A DNA stretch of 64,000 nucleotides, taken from contig OV050030.1 of NCBI GenBank assembly GCA_920105625.2, forward strand, positions 141,264,291-141,328,290, given 5' to 3'. Source of the DNA: Clusia tigrina. Lineage: Eukaryota; Arthropoda; Insecta; Diptera; Clusiidae. Shown piece after piece: positions 31,851 through 44,540 of the stretch. A program made the translations under genes and the position numbers. The notes under the pieces are model-generated. The model made no database searches and was not told where the DNA came from. It worked only from the letters and a program-made list of their open reading frames with translations. The first letter of the stretch is position 1. Every line of letters begins with the position of its first letter.

Positions 31851-32539
31851 TTAGGTTTTTACAATAAATTTCAATTTCATATCATTACATAATTTTTCAT
31901 GACGTTCCTTAGGTAAACTTTTAGTTAAAATATCAGCCACATTATCTGGTGATGGGACGTAGTGGATATCAATCTCGTTGTTCATATATTTGTCTCGCAG
32001 GTAGTGGTACCGAATGTCTATTTGTTTACTTCGCTTGGTTACCATTGGATTTTTAACTGCAAATTGAGCGCTCTGATTGTCACAAAAAACTATTGTAGCT
32101 TCGCTCACCAGTTCTCGAAATCCTATCTCCAGCAGTAAACTTCGGTGGAATGTCACCTCTCTAAAACCCGAGCACATAGCGACATATTCGGCCTCCATCG
32201 TACTGAGAGCCACGATACTTTGCTTTTTGATTCCCATGCTACTAAATTTTCACCCATCGATACAGTGAACCTAGTATATGATCTACGGTCAGTGTTGTCG
32301 TAAGCCCAATCCGAATCTGTAAAACAATTTAAACTATTGCAGTTAGCGTTATAAGTTAACACACCTTTGAGTCTCGCTCGAAGATATCTGAGCACTCGTT
32401 TCGCTGCCATAAAATGTTCTTTATGCGGATGTGAGTTAAATTGCGCTAATTTTGCTACAACATGTGCTTTGTCTGGTCTCGACACTATCGCTAAATAGGT
32501 AAGGCTTCCGATGAGCGATCTGATATTGTAAAATGTCAC
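31851..32539 (-). pseudogene. copia 2 RT end and RNase H
   Basis: Two overlapping frames cover this part. The first (32539-32153) has RSLIGSLTYLAIVSRPDKAH, KRVLRYLRARLKGVL and LNCFTDSDWAYDNTDRRSYT (RNase H Asp). The second (32237-31851) has IVALSTMEAEYVAMC (Glu), FCDNQSAQFAVKNP (Asp), IDIRYHYLRDK and NVADILTKSLPKERHEKL, the usual copia C-terminal end. The shift lies near 32200. Confidence 0.85.
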
Positions 32540-32993
32540 ATCCGGAACATTTCGTAGGGTCAGTGCTTTTCTCTAATACTGTGCCACTGGCGAAAGGGGT
32601 AGACGCGCCTTTACAATCTTGCATATTCCATTTTGTCAAAAGTTGTGTTGTGTACCGGTGTTGATGAATTATCATTTCACCTCTTCGTCCTTGCCTCTCA
32701 ATCTCCATTCCTAAATAATAGTTAATAGGACCTCTATTCACCACTTTGATTTTTTCTTCCAGCTTTGTGATTATTTTTTGTATCATTTCATCTGTTGTGC
32801 AAGCTAATATAATATCATCGACATACACACACATGATGTTAATCTGTTCATCGGTCTTCAAAATGTAAATACAGTTGTCTGACTTATTTCGATAGAAACC
32901 AATGCAAGGTATTTCATTTAATTTATCATTCCAATTTCTGCCGGATTGTTTTAGTCCATACAAGGCTTTGTTTAATTTGCATACGTGATTTTT
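32436..32993 (-). pseudogene. copia 2 reverse transcriptase, second half
   Basis: The frame holds KALYGLKQSGRNWNDKL and the intact active site IMCVYVDDIILACT, then GPINYYLGMEIERQG and IHQHRYTTQLLTKWNMQDCK. It goes out of frame near 32530, where LQYQIAHRKPYLF should read as the conserved YR..GSL.YL region that continues in the next frame. Confidence 0.85.
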
Positions 32994-33875
32994 TTAATCT
33001 TTGTCCACGAATCCCTCCGGTTGGCGCATATACACATCTTCTTTAAGATTTCCATTTAAATATGCTGAAATCACATCGATGTGATACACCAAAAACTCAT
33101 ACTTCACCGCTATTGACAATATCATCCTAATCGACGTATGTCTTACGACAGGCGCATAAGTATCTACGTAGTCCACGCCTGCCCGCTGTGTACACCCTTG
33201 CGCCACCAATCTGGCCTTGTATTTTGCTACCGTTCCATCTGGATTATATTTTGTATTGAACACCCATCTCGATCCGACAATGTTTTTATTTTTTGGAGGT
33301 TCAACCAACACCCAGGTTCCACTTTCTATTAATGCGTCATATTCTGTTTCCATAGCGTTTTTCCACTCCGCTGCATTGTTAGAACAAAGTGCTGCTGTCA
33401 CCATACCAGGGTTTTCCAAAAACGCATTTAACACTTCATTATTTCCGTTCGGTTTATTCGCTCTATTCCAGACACCTGCTGTCCGCGTGAGTCTAGCTTC
33501 ACCTGTGTTGTATCCACTTTCCGCTTTCTGAACTTCTGGTTCGCTGTCCTCACTTGCGCCTTCGAATAATTCGATCTCATTTTCCGAATTTACAGTGGTC
33601 TTCTCTTCTCTATTATCTTCCCGCCTTTCTTCTATTTTGTTCTCTATTGAGTCCGTGTCTATAATAGAATATTGCCACTCAGGCTCTGCTTTTTCGTTTT
33701 TACTTTTTCCTTTATAGAATTCATTTTCTAGGAATACCACATCCCGAGCTCGTGTAATTTTTCTATTTTCACTGTTGTAAAATCTATATGCTTTAGATGT
33801 AGTAGAGTAACCCACAAAGGATAGCACAACTCCTCTGGGCTCAAACTTTGACTTTCGAAATCGCTTATCAAGCAC
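32994..33875 (-). pseudogene. copia 2 integrase C terminus and RT first half
   Basis: The frame starts in the integrase C-terminal region (GVVLSFVGYSTTSKAYRFYN, ARDVVFLENEF), passes an acidic connector of about 70 residues and enters RT: WVLVEPPKNKNIVGSRWVFN, YKARLVAQGCTQRAG, VDTYAPVVRHTSIRMILSI and IDVISAYLNGNLKEDVYMRQ. The stop at 32994 lies just before KNHVCKLNKALYGLKQ and is an in-frame nonsense change. Confidence 0.85.
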
Positions 33876-34689
33876 AACTGCCTGGCAACCAAAAGTTTTA
33901 AAATGTTTGATCCATGGTTTTCTATCAAACCAGCACTCGAACGGAGTTCTTCCTTTAATTACGCTGGTGATGGACCGATTTCTTATAGCTATAAACTGCT
34001 GTATTCAGGGCTTCAGCCCACACACTTTGAAAGAGATTAGTTGAATTCATTAAACACCGTGCCATTTCAACTAACGTACGATTTGCCCTTTCTGCGACCC
34101 CGTTTTGTTGAGGTGTATAAGTTACAGTAGTTTCATGTATTATGCCACGAGACTCAAAAAAACTTCAAAAAACTTCTTTATTCACGTATTCCAACCCGTT
34201 GTCTGCCCGAAACCGCTTGATTTTCTTTCCCGTTTGATTTTCGACCTGATTAATGAACTTTTTGTATGAATTAAATACATCCGATTTCTTTGCAATAAAA
34301 TCTATATGCATGTATCGAGAATAGTCATCTATAAATGTTATAAAATATTTCGCACCACCTTGTGACGCTATACGCATTGGGCCACATACGTAGCTGTGTA
34401 TCAAATTTAAAATGCTCGCACTCTGTACTTCTGAATAGCTTTTAAACGGCTTTCGATGTATTTTCTCGATTGCACACGTTTCACATTTAAAACCGTCTGG
34501 CATACTCTTGACATTAACCGTCAGGCCAAGTTCCATATTTTTACGAGACATTTGTATTATAGAATTATAATTGAGATGACCGAATCTTTGATGCCAACGC
34601 TCTATTTCACTAGACTTACCCGTCATTGCATACTCGCATTTTTTAAAGTTTACGTTAAACACGCCGTTTTCCAAACTCGCGACACACAC
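33876..34689 (-). pseudogene. copia 2 integrase zinc finger and core
   Basis: RWHQRFGHLNYNSIIQMS and FKCETCAIEKIHRKPF give the H-H and C-C parts. In the core, the first catalytic aspartate is replaced: the sequence reads NLIHSYVCGPM where copia integrases have Asp before VCGPM. The second Asp is present (FRADNGLEYVN) and the Glu region (PQQNGVAERANRTLVEM) lies near 34080-34120 in another frame. The frame is broken at 34165 and again near 33930. Confidence 0.8.
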
Positions 34690-34736
34690 TAGCTGGTTAT
34701 TTTTAGTTTTCAGTTCTGCCCTGTCTTTGAAAAAAT

Positions 34737-35210
34737 TTACCTTATTTTCATTTCAATTATTTTACTAACCGATAAGATGTTTGCATACAAACTTGATACA
34801 TAAGACACGTTACTTAACACAATTTTCATATTTTTATTTTTAACATTAATCGTGCCAATACCTTCTGCCTTTACCGTTTCACTTGATGCTAAAACAAAAT
34901 TTTTTTCATATGGCTTAAGCGCAGAAAAGCTATTTTTTTCAATACACATGTGTGATGAAGCGCCACTGTCTAATATCCAGCCGGTTTCATTCGGATTAGT
35001 CACGCAGCTGAGGGCCATCGTTGTTTCCTTTCTATGCGTTCTGCACTGAGAACGTATGTGCCCCCTTCTCTCACTTTCTCTTTTACGCTCGTTCCCATTT
35101 AATTTAAATGCATTGTTTCTTTCTCCACGCAAAATGAAGCTTTCCTTTCTAAAAAAACTGCGCCTTCAATGTTCTGCGCGCTTGTACAGTTTCACGTTAT
35201 TATCAAAACA
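34737..35210 (-). pseudogene. copia 2 gag knuckle remnant and protease
   Basis: The frame includes ERRGHIRSQCRTHRKE, the last half of a CCHC knuckle, and the protease site WILDSGASSHMCIEKNSF, intact (DSG). VLASSETVKAEGIGTINV and LSNVSYVSSLYANILSVSKI are the conserved C-terminal protease strands. The region upstream of about 35210 is not gag, marking the truncation. Confidence 0.8.
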
Positions 35211-35770
35211 TTCACATATCCCCGTTGAGCCAACACTTTGTAGGTTTAGGCAATGAAATGCGGTATGAATTATTATCGCTCTGTTTGTTAGTTGAATAAA
35301 TTTCAAAATAAAAATTATTAAATACGACAGGACATTCCATTGGCTCTTTGGTTCAGCATTGATTCAAGTGAGGCAGTGATTTTTGTGTATTAATTAACAC
35401 ATAAAGCTATAAACACTTAAAATAAATTGGCCACTAAAGTAAAAAGCCAATACTAATAAGCCGGTAAGTTCACCAAAATGAATGTTACCGTATGAAATAG
35501 AAACATATACAGTGTGTGTGGGTGCACCTCGAAAAAACGGGTGGCTTTGTATCCAAAATTGCATAATAGGAAATTGGAGTAGGAAAATCAAAGAAGGAAA
35601 ATTAGAATAAGAGTTTATCACTTTATAGTATTTCTTATTAGTAAAACTGAATAATAATATTATACAGAAGAATAATAATAAGAAAAATTTGTATGCGACA
35701 ATATTCATATTATTTTTTTCGTCCAGATCCATATATATACTCGTATATATATTAATGCAAAGTTAGCTTT
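35211..35770. other. unassigned spacer
   Basis: AT-rich DNA between the copia 2 truncation and the LINE fragment. The 112-codon open frame at 35394-35732 (-) is a hydrophobic low-complexity chance frame. Nothing is recognised. Confidence 0.5.
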
Positions 35771-35779
35771 CTTAAACAT

Positions 35780-36725
35780 CTCCCTACGTCTCCCAGACCA
35801 TTGCAGCGTTTTTCAAGCTGAGGTCGTGGCCATTTATCACGCAGCCAAATGGATGCTGAGTAGTGATATCGGCGCAGTCTGCGTATCTATCTTCTCAGAC
35901 AGCCAGGCCGCCAATAAATCTCTTTTTGGCTCCACGGCCACATCAAGACTGGTTCATGAATGTCGAACATCTTTAAATGAGCTCGCAAATTACTCTCGGG
36001 TGCACCTAGTCTGGGTTCCAGGACATAGCGAAATCCCGGGAAACTGCGAGGCGGACGAGCTTGCCAAGGCAGGCACGCTAATGCAAGACATTCACCCATC
36101 CGTAAACATCAGCATTCCACTAGCAACAGCTAAGCTCGAAATCAAACGGAAATATCTGGCTGACGCCTACAAATCCTGGGCTAACGAGGAATCCTGCCAC
36201 ACGGCTAGACTAACTTGGGCAAGAATGGACAAAAACATAGCCAATCAACTTCTTCGACTTGATCGCGTATCACTGTCGCCAATTGTGTCGGTTTTGATCG
36301 GCCACTGCATAATGGGACAGGACGCAGAAAGACTGGGCCTACCCTCAAATGACTTTTGCCGAGGCTGTGGCTTCGAGGAGGAGGACGAGACGGTTTTCCA
36401 CCTCTTATGCCACTGCCCATCCTTGAGCAGAAGAAGAAATCCCACCTTTGGTGCCCCATTTTATCAAGCCTGACAGAGCTGTCATCCATTAATATTAGGG
36501 ACATAGCCAGGTTCATCAAAGTATCAGGATGATTTGCTGCAACATGACGGGGGAGTCGTGCCTTTCCTGGTGCTGTCCTTCCGCTGACTATCACCATCCC
36601 AAGTAAGGGAACTTTTTTAGTCAGTGCTTGAACGGCGCCACACCGTGGTATCACAATGTGCCATTATGTGTGCTCAAGTGTGCTTTTGGCAAACTGGGCG
36701 GCCACTCCTACCTAACCTAACCTAG
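35780..36725 (+). mobile_element. 5'-truncated LINE 3' end with RNase H
   Basis: Only the last part of a LINE is present: an RNase H domain, a Cys/His finger, about 250 bp of 3' untranslated sequence, and a CCTAACCTAACC tail ending near 36725. RNase H at the C terminus is found in the I, LOA and R1 groups; LOA/Bilbo-like is a guess. 5' truncation is normal for LINEs. Confidence 0.75.
35826..36473 (+). pseudogene. LINE RNase H and C-terminal zinc finger
   Basis: Coding begins upstream of the ATG at 35826, at about 35785 (FQAEVVAIYHAA, catalytic Glu). Further motifs are VSIFSDSQAANKSL (Asp) and HLVWVPGHSEIPGNCEADEL (His and Asp). The first RNase H aspartate is lost by truncation. The C-terminal finger is CRGCGFEEEDETVFHLLCHC, with a Cys-Cys-His-Cys pattern. 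The frame is open for 215 codons. Confidence 0.8.
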
Positions 36726-37678
36726 CTTTTTTTATACATTACATATCATTTTAGTAAATGTAATGCATTTTTAGTATACAATTTCGTATAATGCTAATTA
36801 AATATTTTATAAAACTGTAATAAGAGTAAACATTTGTATTTATATTGTCTATTTACTTGTTTGATTTTTATATAGTTTTTTAATCAATTCTGAAGCAATA
36901 TTTAACTAAGTGAAATCAACGTATTTAATTAAGAGTTTCTTGCAAGACAATAGTATTAAAATTACACTATATTTGTTTCTATTGCTTGGTATGGTACTTT
37001 TTATAATTTAGCTAGTTGGGTGTTTGCGAAATTAATTATCAATAATAATAAATAAAATATTGTAATTATATAAACTATCAAATCTGAATACATTGTTATA
37101 AGTAGACATACTTTCGCAGGAGCATTATACTCGTATATATAATTTCATTCACAAATTTACAAATAATTCACACAATACTGTTTTCTTCTTTGGAATTTAA
37201 TAATTTTAGAAATACATTGTAATTAGTCTGGAATATATTTTGTAATCATTAGATGTAGCTATGAGTTGAAATCAAAATGCCCTCCAAAATAGTTGTTCCA
37301 AAAAACAACAAATATACATTTATTTTATTAAATAAAGGTACAGAATTGTCTTATTTTTTTTATATTATATTTATTACTAAACATTAAACGTTTCATAGTT
37401 TAACAATATAGTTTAATGCTAATAGATAAATATTTTGTTTTAATAGATAAATATTTTCTTTCATATATTGTACTTTTGTTGGCATAAGTTCATTAAAATG
37501 AATAAACAAGCCAAAAAAATTATAAATTAATATAAGAATTAATTAATATTTTATTAAACTTATCTGATTAGAATATGGGGTAATGTACCAATTTCTTTCG
37601 CTGCCAACGTGCGTAGCGTTCACACCATGATTTTGAGGCGATTCACCACGATTTTGAGTGGATTCACCACGATTTTGA
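36726..37678. other. AT-rich unassigned DNA
   Basis: Nothing is recognised. A short direct repeat of ATTCACCACGATTTTGA (about 37636-37680, three imperfect copies) lies at the right edge and gives a minus-strand frame with a repeated QNRGES motif, which is likely chance. Confidence 0.5.
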
Positions 37679-38366
37679 ATGGATTCATGTACAACGACCG
37701 TCTGCTTTAATTCGCTGATTTGCCGTTTCGCTGCTTTGCCGTTTCTCTGTATTCTCTGGAAATATTGCAACTATACAGATTGGCATAGATCGGTATATAC
37801 AGGTAAAGCGAAAGTACCCAAAAAAACGGAAACAAAAAAGGCAAAAAATGCGAGACTAACTCCTCAACCGGCGAATATATCTGCCTCTCCTAAACAAATA
37901 AGTAGTATTACTTTGGGTTAGAACGGATTTGCACTATTAGAGAATGAAAACGTTGACGCAACTCCTGCCAACAATTCCATTGCCAAAACTCCTAAATCAC
38001 CACCATTCTACTTGTGAGAGAGATGTTCAAATGCTTTAGTTGCAACTTTAGCTAGTCTTGTAGGAAATAATAATTTCAACGTAACGTCCATAATGCAAAA
38101 TTGTTTTCTATCTTAAAAAAAAATGGTAAAAACTACTATACATATCAACTGAAGAGCAATAAAGGTCTAGTAGTTCTTATTAAAAGTATTGAGAATAGTG
38201 TCAGTACATATTAATGAAATCAAAGATTCTCTCGAAATCGCCGGATTTAAAGTTAAAATGGTATTCAACATCAAAACAGAGACAATGTACCACAACCACT
38301 ATTACAAGTGGAAGTTGAACCGAATGGAAGAAAATTAAAAAGTAGCGGAACACACCCAATATACCA
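37679..38366 (+). pseudogene. Jockey-type LINE ORF1 fossil
   Basis: Strongly decayed coding sequence in shifting frames resembles the N-terminal part of Jockey ORF1. Recognisable pieces in order are a basic TKKAKNARLTPQP start, NGFALLENENVD, PPFYL, YTYQLKSNKGLVVLIKSIEN, IKDSLEIAGFKVKMVFNI and, in another frame, NVPQPLLQVEVEPN and GTHPIY. There are at least five stops or indels. The inverted-repeat arm at 38367 cuts it off. Confidence 0.6.
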
Positions 38367-40121
<1,755 letters not shown>

Positions 40122-40130
40122 TGTTATATA

Positions 40131-40690
40131 TGGTGGTCCACAAATAAGTGTTTTGGGACCAATTGTTTATATAATAGACACAAAACACTTGCCATCCAGT
40201 GAAAATTCGCGTACATCAACATTTTCCGACTATACGGCACTTCTGAGTACTGAGTTCCTGGCCAAAATGGCTTCATATAAATTGCAGCAACATTTGAAAG
40301 ACATAGAAATGCGGCTAAATAGACGGAGGATTGAAGTAAACGAATAACTCACTTTAAAAAAAGTAAATGCACACCTTTGCGATTAAATGAAGGAAGGATT
40401 CCACAGAAAGACTAATAACTACCTGGGTGTGTCGCTAGATAGAAGGATTACTTCGACCAAACATATTGAAAATAAAAGTTCCCAAACGAATTTGAAGGTT
40501 TGACTGAATGCTAGGAAGAAAATCGAATTTAAACGTTGGAAACCAAATGATTTGGTCAATATGATATGGCATCCAACTGTGTTCCACAGCTTCCAACTTA
40601 AATATTGATAAAGTTCAAAGGCTTCAATCAAATATCTTAAGGAATATTTCTGAAGCTAGTATATTAAAAATGTAAACATTTAGATAGATT
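40131..40690 (+). pseudogene. Jockey-type LINE reverse transcriptase fossil
   Basis: The piece starts in the RT active-site region: VLGPIVYIIDTKHLPSSENS, then TSTFSDYTALLSTE, where the catalytic F/YADD box reads FSDY, so the second Asp is lost. It continues YKLQQHLKDIEMRLNRRRIE, NNYLGVSLDRRITSTKHIE, WHPTVFHSFQLKY and KVQRLQSNILRNISEA in changing frames. It may be from the same fossil LINE as the ORF1 at 37679-38366, with the repeat arm and a deletion between them. Confidence 0.7.
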
Positions 40691-40717
40691 TTAACGTAAA
40701 CACCGTGCAAGATGTCA

Positions 40718-40980
40718 TAAAACGAGCTAAGAAGTCTGAAGTCGGGTTAGACCTACTACGAAATACACTTTACCTTTCCTCGCGCGTGCGAGTTAAACAA
40801 TTGTGATCTTTTCCTCAGAAATCATCATTGGGAGCATATCTACGGTAACTTTTGGTCGGGTACATTGAATTGATTATGTTCGTGGGAGGCATGGCCCTAT
40901 TTCTTGTATATTTCTTTGTAGAAACAATATGTGTACTAATATAAAATATCGTCCAAAATATTGTATTGGTCGTAATTTTT
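40718..40980 (+). repeat. repeat family X, copy C (head only)
   Basis: Begins AAAACGAGCTAAGAAGTCTG, then GTCGGGTTAGACC, AATACACTTTACC and the GCGTGCGAGTTAAACAAT stretch shared with the 56648 copy. Ends near 40980 after TTGTATTGGTCGTAA. Confidence 0.8.
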
Positions 40981-41986
40981 TACAAAGAATAATTTTATGC
41001 TAATGTGCACAAATTTTTACGAAAAATATATTTAAAAAGGCAATTATTTGTTTCTACATTACATTTAGTTTTTAGAATATAAGATAGCCAAACAATCGAT
41101 CGATGTGGAACCCAATTAGTCCAACTATTGCATGTTGGTTCTGTTGTTTATTCCAAACTATACATTTACCCAAATCCATTGAAACTATCTTATATTATTA
41201 TCTCCCAAAATAACCACAATGCATATAAATACATTCATATGTATTTATGCACATTCATATTTATGCCTGCTGAATTTTCATTTACTTAAAAATTTTTGGT
41301 AAATTAGCGACACTAACTTTTCCCCAAATAGAATAGTAGGTTTTTAAATTTTATTTTGATTTATTTATTTTCTTTATTTTTATATCAATTAATTTATTTT
41401 TGTATTATAAACACATACATATAATAACCTAACTTATGAATGTTATGTATTTTATATATTTATAAAAATTAATTTAAAGTCGAACGTGTATAAATTAATT
41501 TAATCACTTGGATGTTACTATTATGGCATGCGCCAGACCGTCGCATTACATGAAATAGCCCATAATACCTACATACATATGTGGGATCACTAACCTATTC
41601 CGGTCTATGTGGATGCGGTATGGCCATGCAGCAAAACTTCGATTACTTTGAGGGCAGTCTTCGGCATTTCTTCTTAGTGAAGGGGTGTCGTATGATTATT
41701 CATCAAGCAGGGTCAGCAGCTACAGCAATATTAATTTATTCACATGGGTCGATTTCTTAAAGTAATTTCGAAAATAAATATAATTCAGAACATACTGAAA
41801 TACAAAATATTTCGAATTTTATTCTTCTTCCTATATTCACTAAAATGAATATGAAATTAATTTTATTTTAAAAATACTGATTGATCATAAATAACATAAA
41901 AAATTTAGTTTTCAATATTTTATACCATACCGCACATAAAACAAAAACTTCCATACCAGACATGAAGGCGCCTTATTTGCATTTCA
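40981..41986. other. unassigned AT-rich DNA
   Basis: No gene or known element. A slightly less AT-rich part near 41520-41720 has no reading frame. Confidence 0.5.
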
Positions 41987-42003
41987 TGGTTCTTATGGCA
42001 CAA
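41987..42003. repeat. 17-bp target duplication (left) of I-type LINE
   Basis: TGGTTCTTATGGCACAA occurs here and at 44296-44312, exactly bounding the LINE fragment. Confidence 0.85.
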
Positions 42004-42162
42004 ATCAAATCAAATCATATTTATTTTAAGCATATAAATATACAAAAAATAATAAATTAACAGCACTAGCTAGAGGCCATTAGCTGGTTTCTTCTTAGTT
42101 TTCTATTTAAATATTACAATTTTTGTTTCCTACGTATACAAAATTCAAAAGTGCATAATACA

Positions 42163-42644
42163 TTAAATTAAATGATATATGTGACATAATGCTATAAATT
42201 TAGATATATTGTTTATATTTAAGGATGTTGTGTTTGCGAAAACCATCCGGCTTGTATTTTTGAAACGGGGACATTTATCTAAGATATGTTTAACTGACGT
42301 GCTGGAAGGGTTGCAAAAACAGCAGGATGCATCTCCAGAATTCAACAGGTAACCATGTGTGATCTGAGTATGACCCAAACGAAGCCTTGTGAAAATTAAA
42401 ATATTTTTATGTTTAGTTTGAGAAGGAAATATCGGCTTCATTTTGGTGGGATTAATAGAAGAATAATGATGAACGTAATCATTCCACTTCAATAATGACT
42501 CATTATGTAAGTACTGCTTTATTAGAAGTTTTAAGTCAGCTTTTTCAAGAGCGTCAAAACAGAGTGCAGGTTCCATATGAACACCCTTTGCAGTATAATC
42601 AGCGAATTCATTGCCTCGAATACCGCAGTGGCCAGGTATCTACA
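42163..42644 (-). pseudogene. I-type LINE C-terminal domain
   Basis: The frame has FTRLRLGHTQITHGYLLNSG and the finger CCFCNPSSTSVKHILDKCP, the 'RLR.GHT..TH' and Cx2C...Hx4C motifs found at the ends of I-group ORF2 proteins. The frame is open from 42576 to the stop at 42163; upstream coding near 42600-42644 is in another frame. Confidence 0.8.
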
Positions 42645-43100
42645 TTAACTTAATTTTACTTTCTTGTTTAATGAGCAAATCTCGAACGTAGTTACCAGCA
42701 AGCTGTTATTACTAAAGTTTCGTAGGGCATCGATGACAGATTGAGTATCAGTACAGATGCAGAATTTACCTTTAGCTTGGGAGGCTATTACAGTGGCTTG
42801 GTAGATAGCAAACATTTCGCAGATGAAGATGGAGCAGTGGTTGTGCATGAGTCCTTTTTTTAAAACCATCTGGTCTACCTATATAACCGCGAAAGACGCT
42901 GAAAAGCAGTTTTTTGAGCCATCGGTAAAGATGAATTTAAACGATTTTAAGCTTAACTGTCGTTTGTTCTCCAAAAAGATTTGTTGATAAATAAGTGCAC
43001 TAGTGTTTTGCTTCTGACAACTTTGAAAGCAGTCAACAAATGACGAGTTCGATAAAAACCAAGGCGGCCATTTAGAATAAACTTGCCGAGTAGGTTTCAA
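42645..43100 (-). pseudogene. I-type LINE RNase H
   Basis: KFIFTDGSKNCFSASFAVI (first Asp, 43100-42879 frame), then after a frameshift SIFICEMFAIYQATVIAS (Glu) and KFCICTDTQSVIDALRNF (Asp). This order matches cellular-type RNase H in LINEs. Confidence 0.8.
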
Positions 43101-43455
43101 CTCGAAGATTCATTTTCCTGGCCAGAAGAAGAACACGATGTAACGCCGAGAGTCTCTTTGGCAGTAGCTTCCGGTTTGCAGCGTTAAGGGTGTTATTATA
43201 ATTGTTAAAGTTGTTGCAGTGTAATACTTTATGTATGAGGCCAGCAGTCATGTAGTCTACCCGTTCAATTAGGCTAGCAAGTCCAGATTCTGCTAAAATG
43301 TTGCATATACGAGTAGGTGTTGTAGGGAATGCACGTAGGCTTTTCCGCAGAGCAGCATGGTACGGAACACAGAGGAGATTTAAATTGCTTTTGGCACAGC
43401 TTCCGTAAATAGGCAGCGCGTAGTCAATAACAGATCAAATGAGTGATTTTACTAT

Positions 43456-44295
43456 TTAACAAAGGGTAGAGGTATGTACAAAAGATTTCTTAGATGAAAA
43501 GTATTTTACAATATTAAGGCGCTTTGTTAGCTTATTTCTAATGTAGTTACAATTAAATTTAAAATTGTATTTGCTATCATAGAACACACCTAATATTTTC
43601 ATTTCGTTAACATTATTTATAGGTATATTATTATAGTAGAGTTGTATACTCGAACAGCACCTCTTCCGACAAATATGCAGGATACTGCATTTCTCATATG
43701 AAATAATCGCTCCCGATTCAAGCGACCATACAGAAATGTCTTGAAGGATTCTATTCAAAATTGTTCTGACCGATACCAAGTTATCAAGCATAGTAAATAT
43801 TAGAACGTCATCGGCGTAAATACTGTGGTTAATATTGTACTTATTTATAATTTTGCTAGTTTCGTCAAAAGCTATAATAAATAAAACCACAGAAAGAGGC
43901 GAACCTTGCGAAATTCCATTTTCTAAATTATGTTTGTCGGAAAAGGAACTGTTTATTCGGACCATAAGTCTTCGGTTTGTTAAGAAACTTTTAATAAAAT
44001 TGTATATCTAAAGACCTACTCCCCATTTTCTTAATAGTCTGAGGAGAATATGTGCTCCAATACGACCGAAAGCTTCTTCGAAATCAAAGGAAAGTGCTGT
44101 AACATGCTTCTTACTAGATATAGCACGTGAAGAGAAATGGTCAAAAGATAAAAGTGCATCAACCGTGCTATGTCCTTTTTTAAAGGCAACCTGATTAAAA
44201 TTTAGAAGCTTATGTCGATTTGCAACTATTTTTTCCAGGATCTTGCTGATACATGGTAGAAGGGATATGGGTCGAAAGTTGGAAGGGTCATCTAT
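43456..44295 (-). pseudogene. I-type LINE reverse transcriptase
   Basis: Upstream pieces (DDPSNFRPISLLPCISKIL, FNQVAFKKGHSTVDALLSF, TALSFDFEEAFGRI) come in one frame, with FDFEEAFG where DFEKAFD is usual. After a stop near 44010 the 43965-43456 frame gives ENGISQGSPLSVVLFIIAFD and the intact active site HSIYADDVLIFTM, then MKILGVFYDSKYNFKF. 43101-43455 is the broken connection to RNase H. Confidence 0.82.
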
Positions 44296-44312
44296 TGGTT
44301 CTTATGGCACAA
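44296..44312. repeat. 17-bp target duplication (right) of I-type LINE
   Basis: Second copy of TGGTTCTTATGGCACAA; see 41987-42003. Confidence 0.85.
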
Positions 44313-44540
44313 GTCACTACCTACCAAAATAAAATACGATATATTACGAATATGCGGCATTCCCCTGTTTAGTACCAAATCTTGAAATGTTGCTTCAACA
44401 ACTAGTATCAACATTTTTGTTGCAGCCACCGTTTTTAATGTTGATATTGAGTGGCTCTCATTTGTATGTGGAGATGAATTGTTTTTTCATTTTGTTTCTT
44501 ATATTCTTAATGCATTTACGATCAGACGTTCTTCGCAATA

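Larger units (their letters stand above)
31766..35210 (-). mobile_element. Ty1/copia retrotransposon 2, 5' truncated
   Basis: The minus strand carries, in copia order, part of the gag knuckle, protease, integrase, RT and RNase H, then a purine tract and 3' LTR. Gag and the 5' LTR are missing beyond about 35210. It belongs to a different family from copia 1 (different sequence, YVDD in RT). There are several frameshifts and a stop at 32994. Confidence 0.85.
42004..44295 (-). mobile_element. I-type LINE, 5' truncated, with target duplication
   Basis: On the minus strand the element starts inside RT at 44295, runs through RT, RNase H and a C-terminal Cys finger, and ends in a short TTTGA-type repeat tail (ATTTGATTTGATTTG) at 42004. 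Flanking 17-bp duplications show it is one target-primed insertion. The domain order RT, RNase H, finger fits the I group. Confidence 0.85.

Noticed and set aside
36695..36725. CCTAACCTAACC resembling telomere repeat
   Set aside because: Only about three units, located at the end of a LINE 3' region, and dipteran telomeres do not use such repeats.
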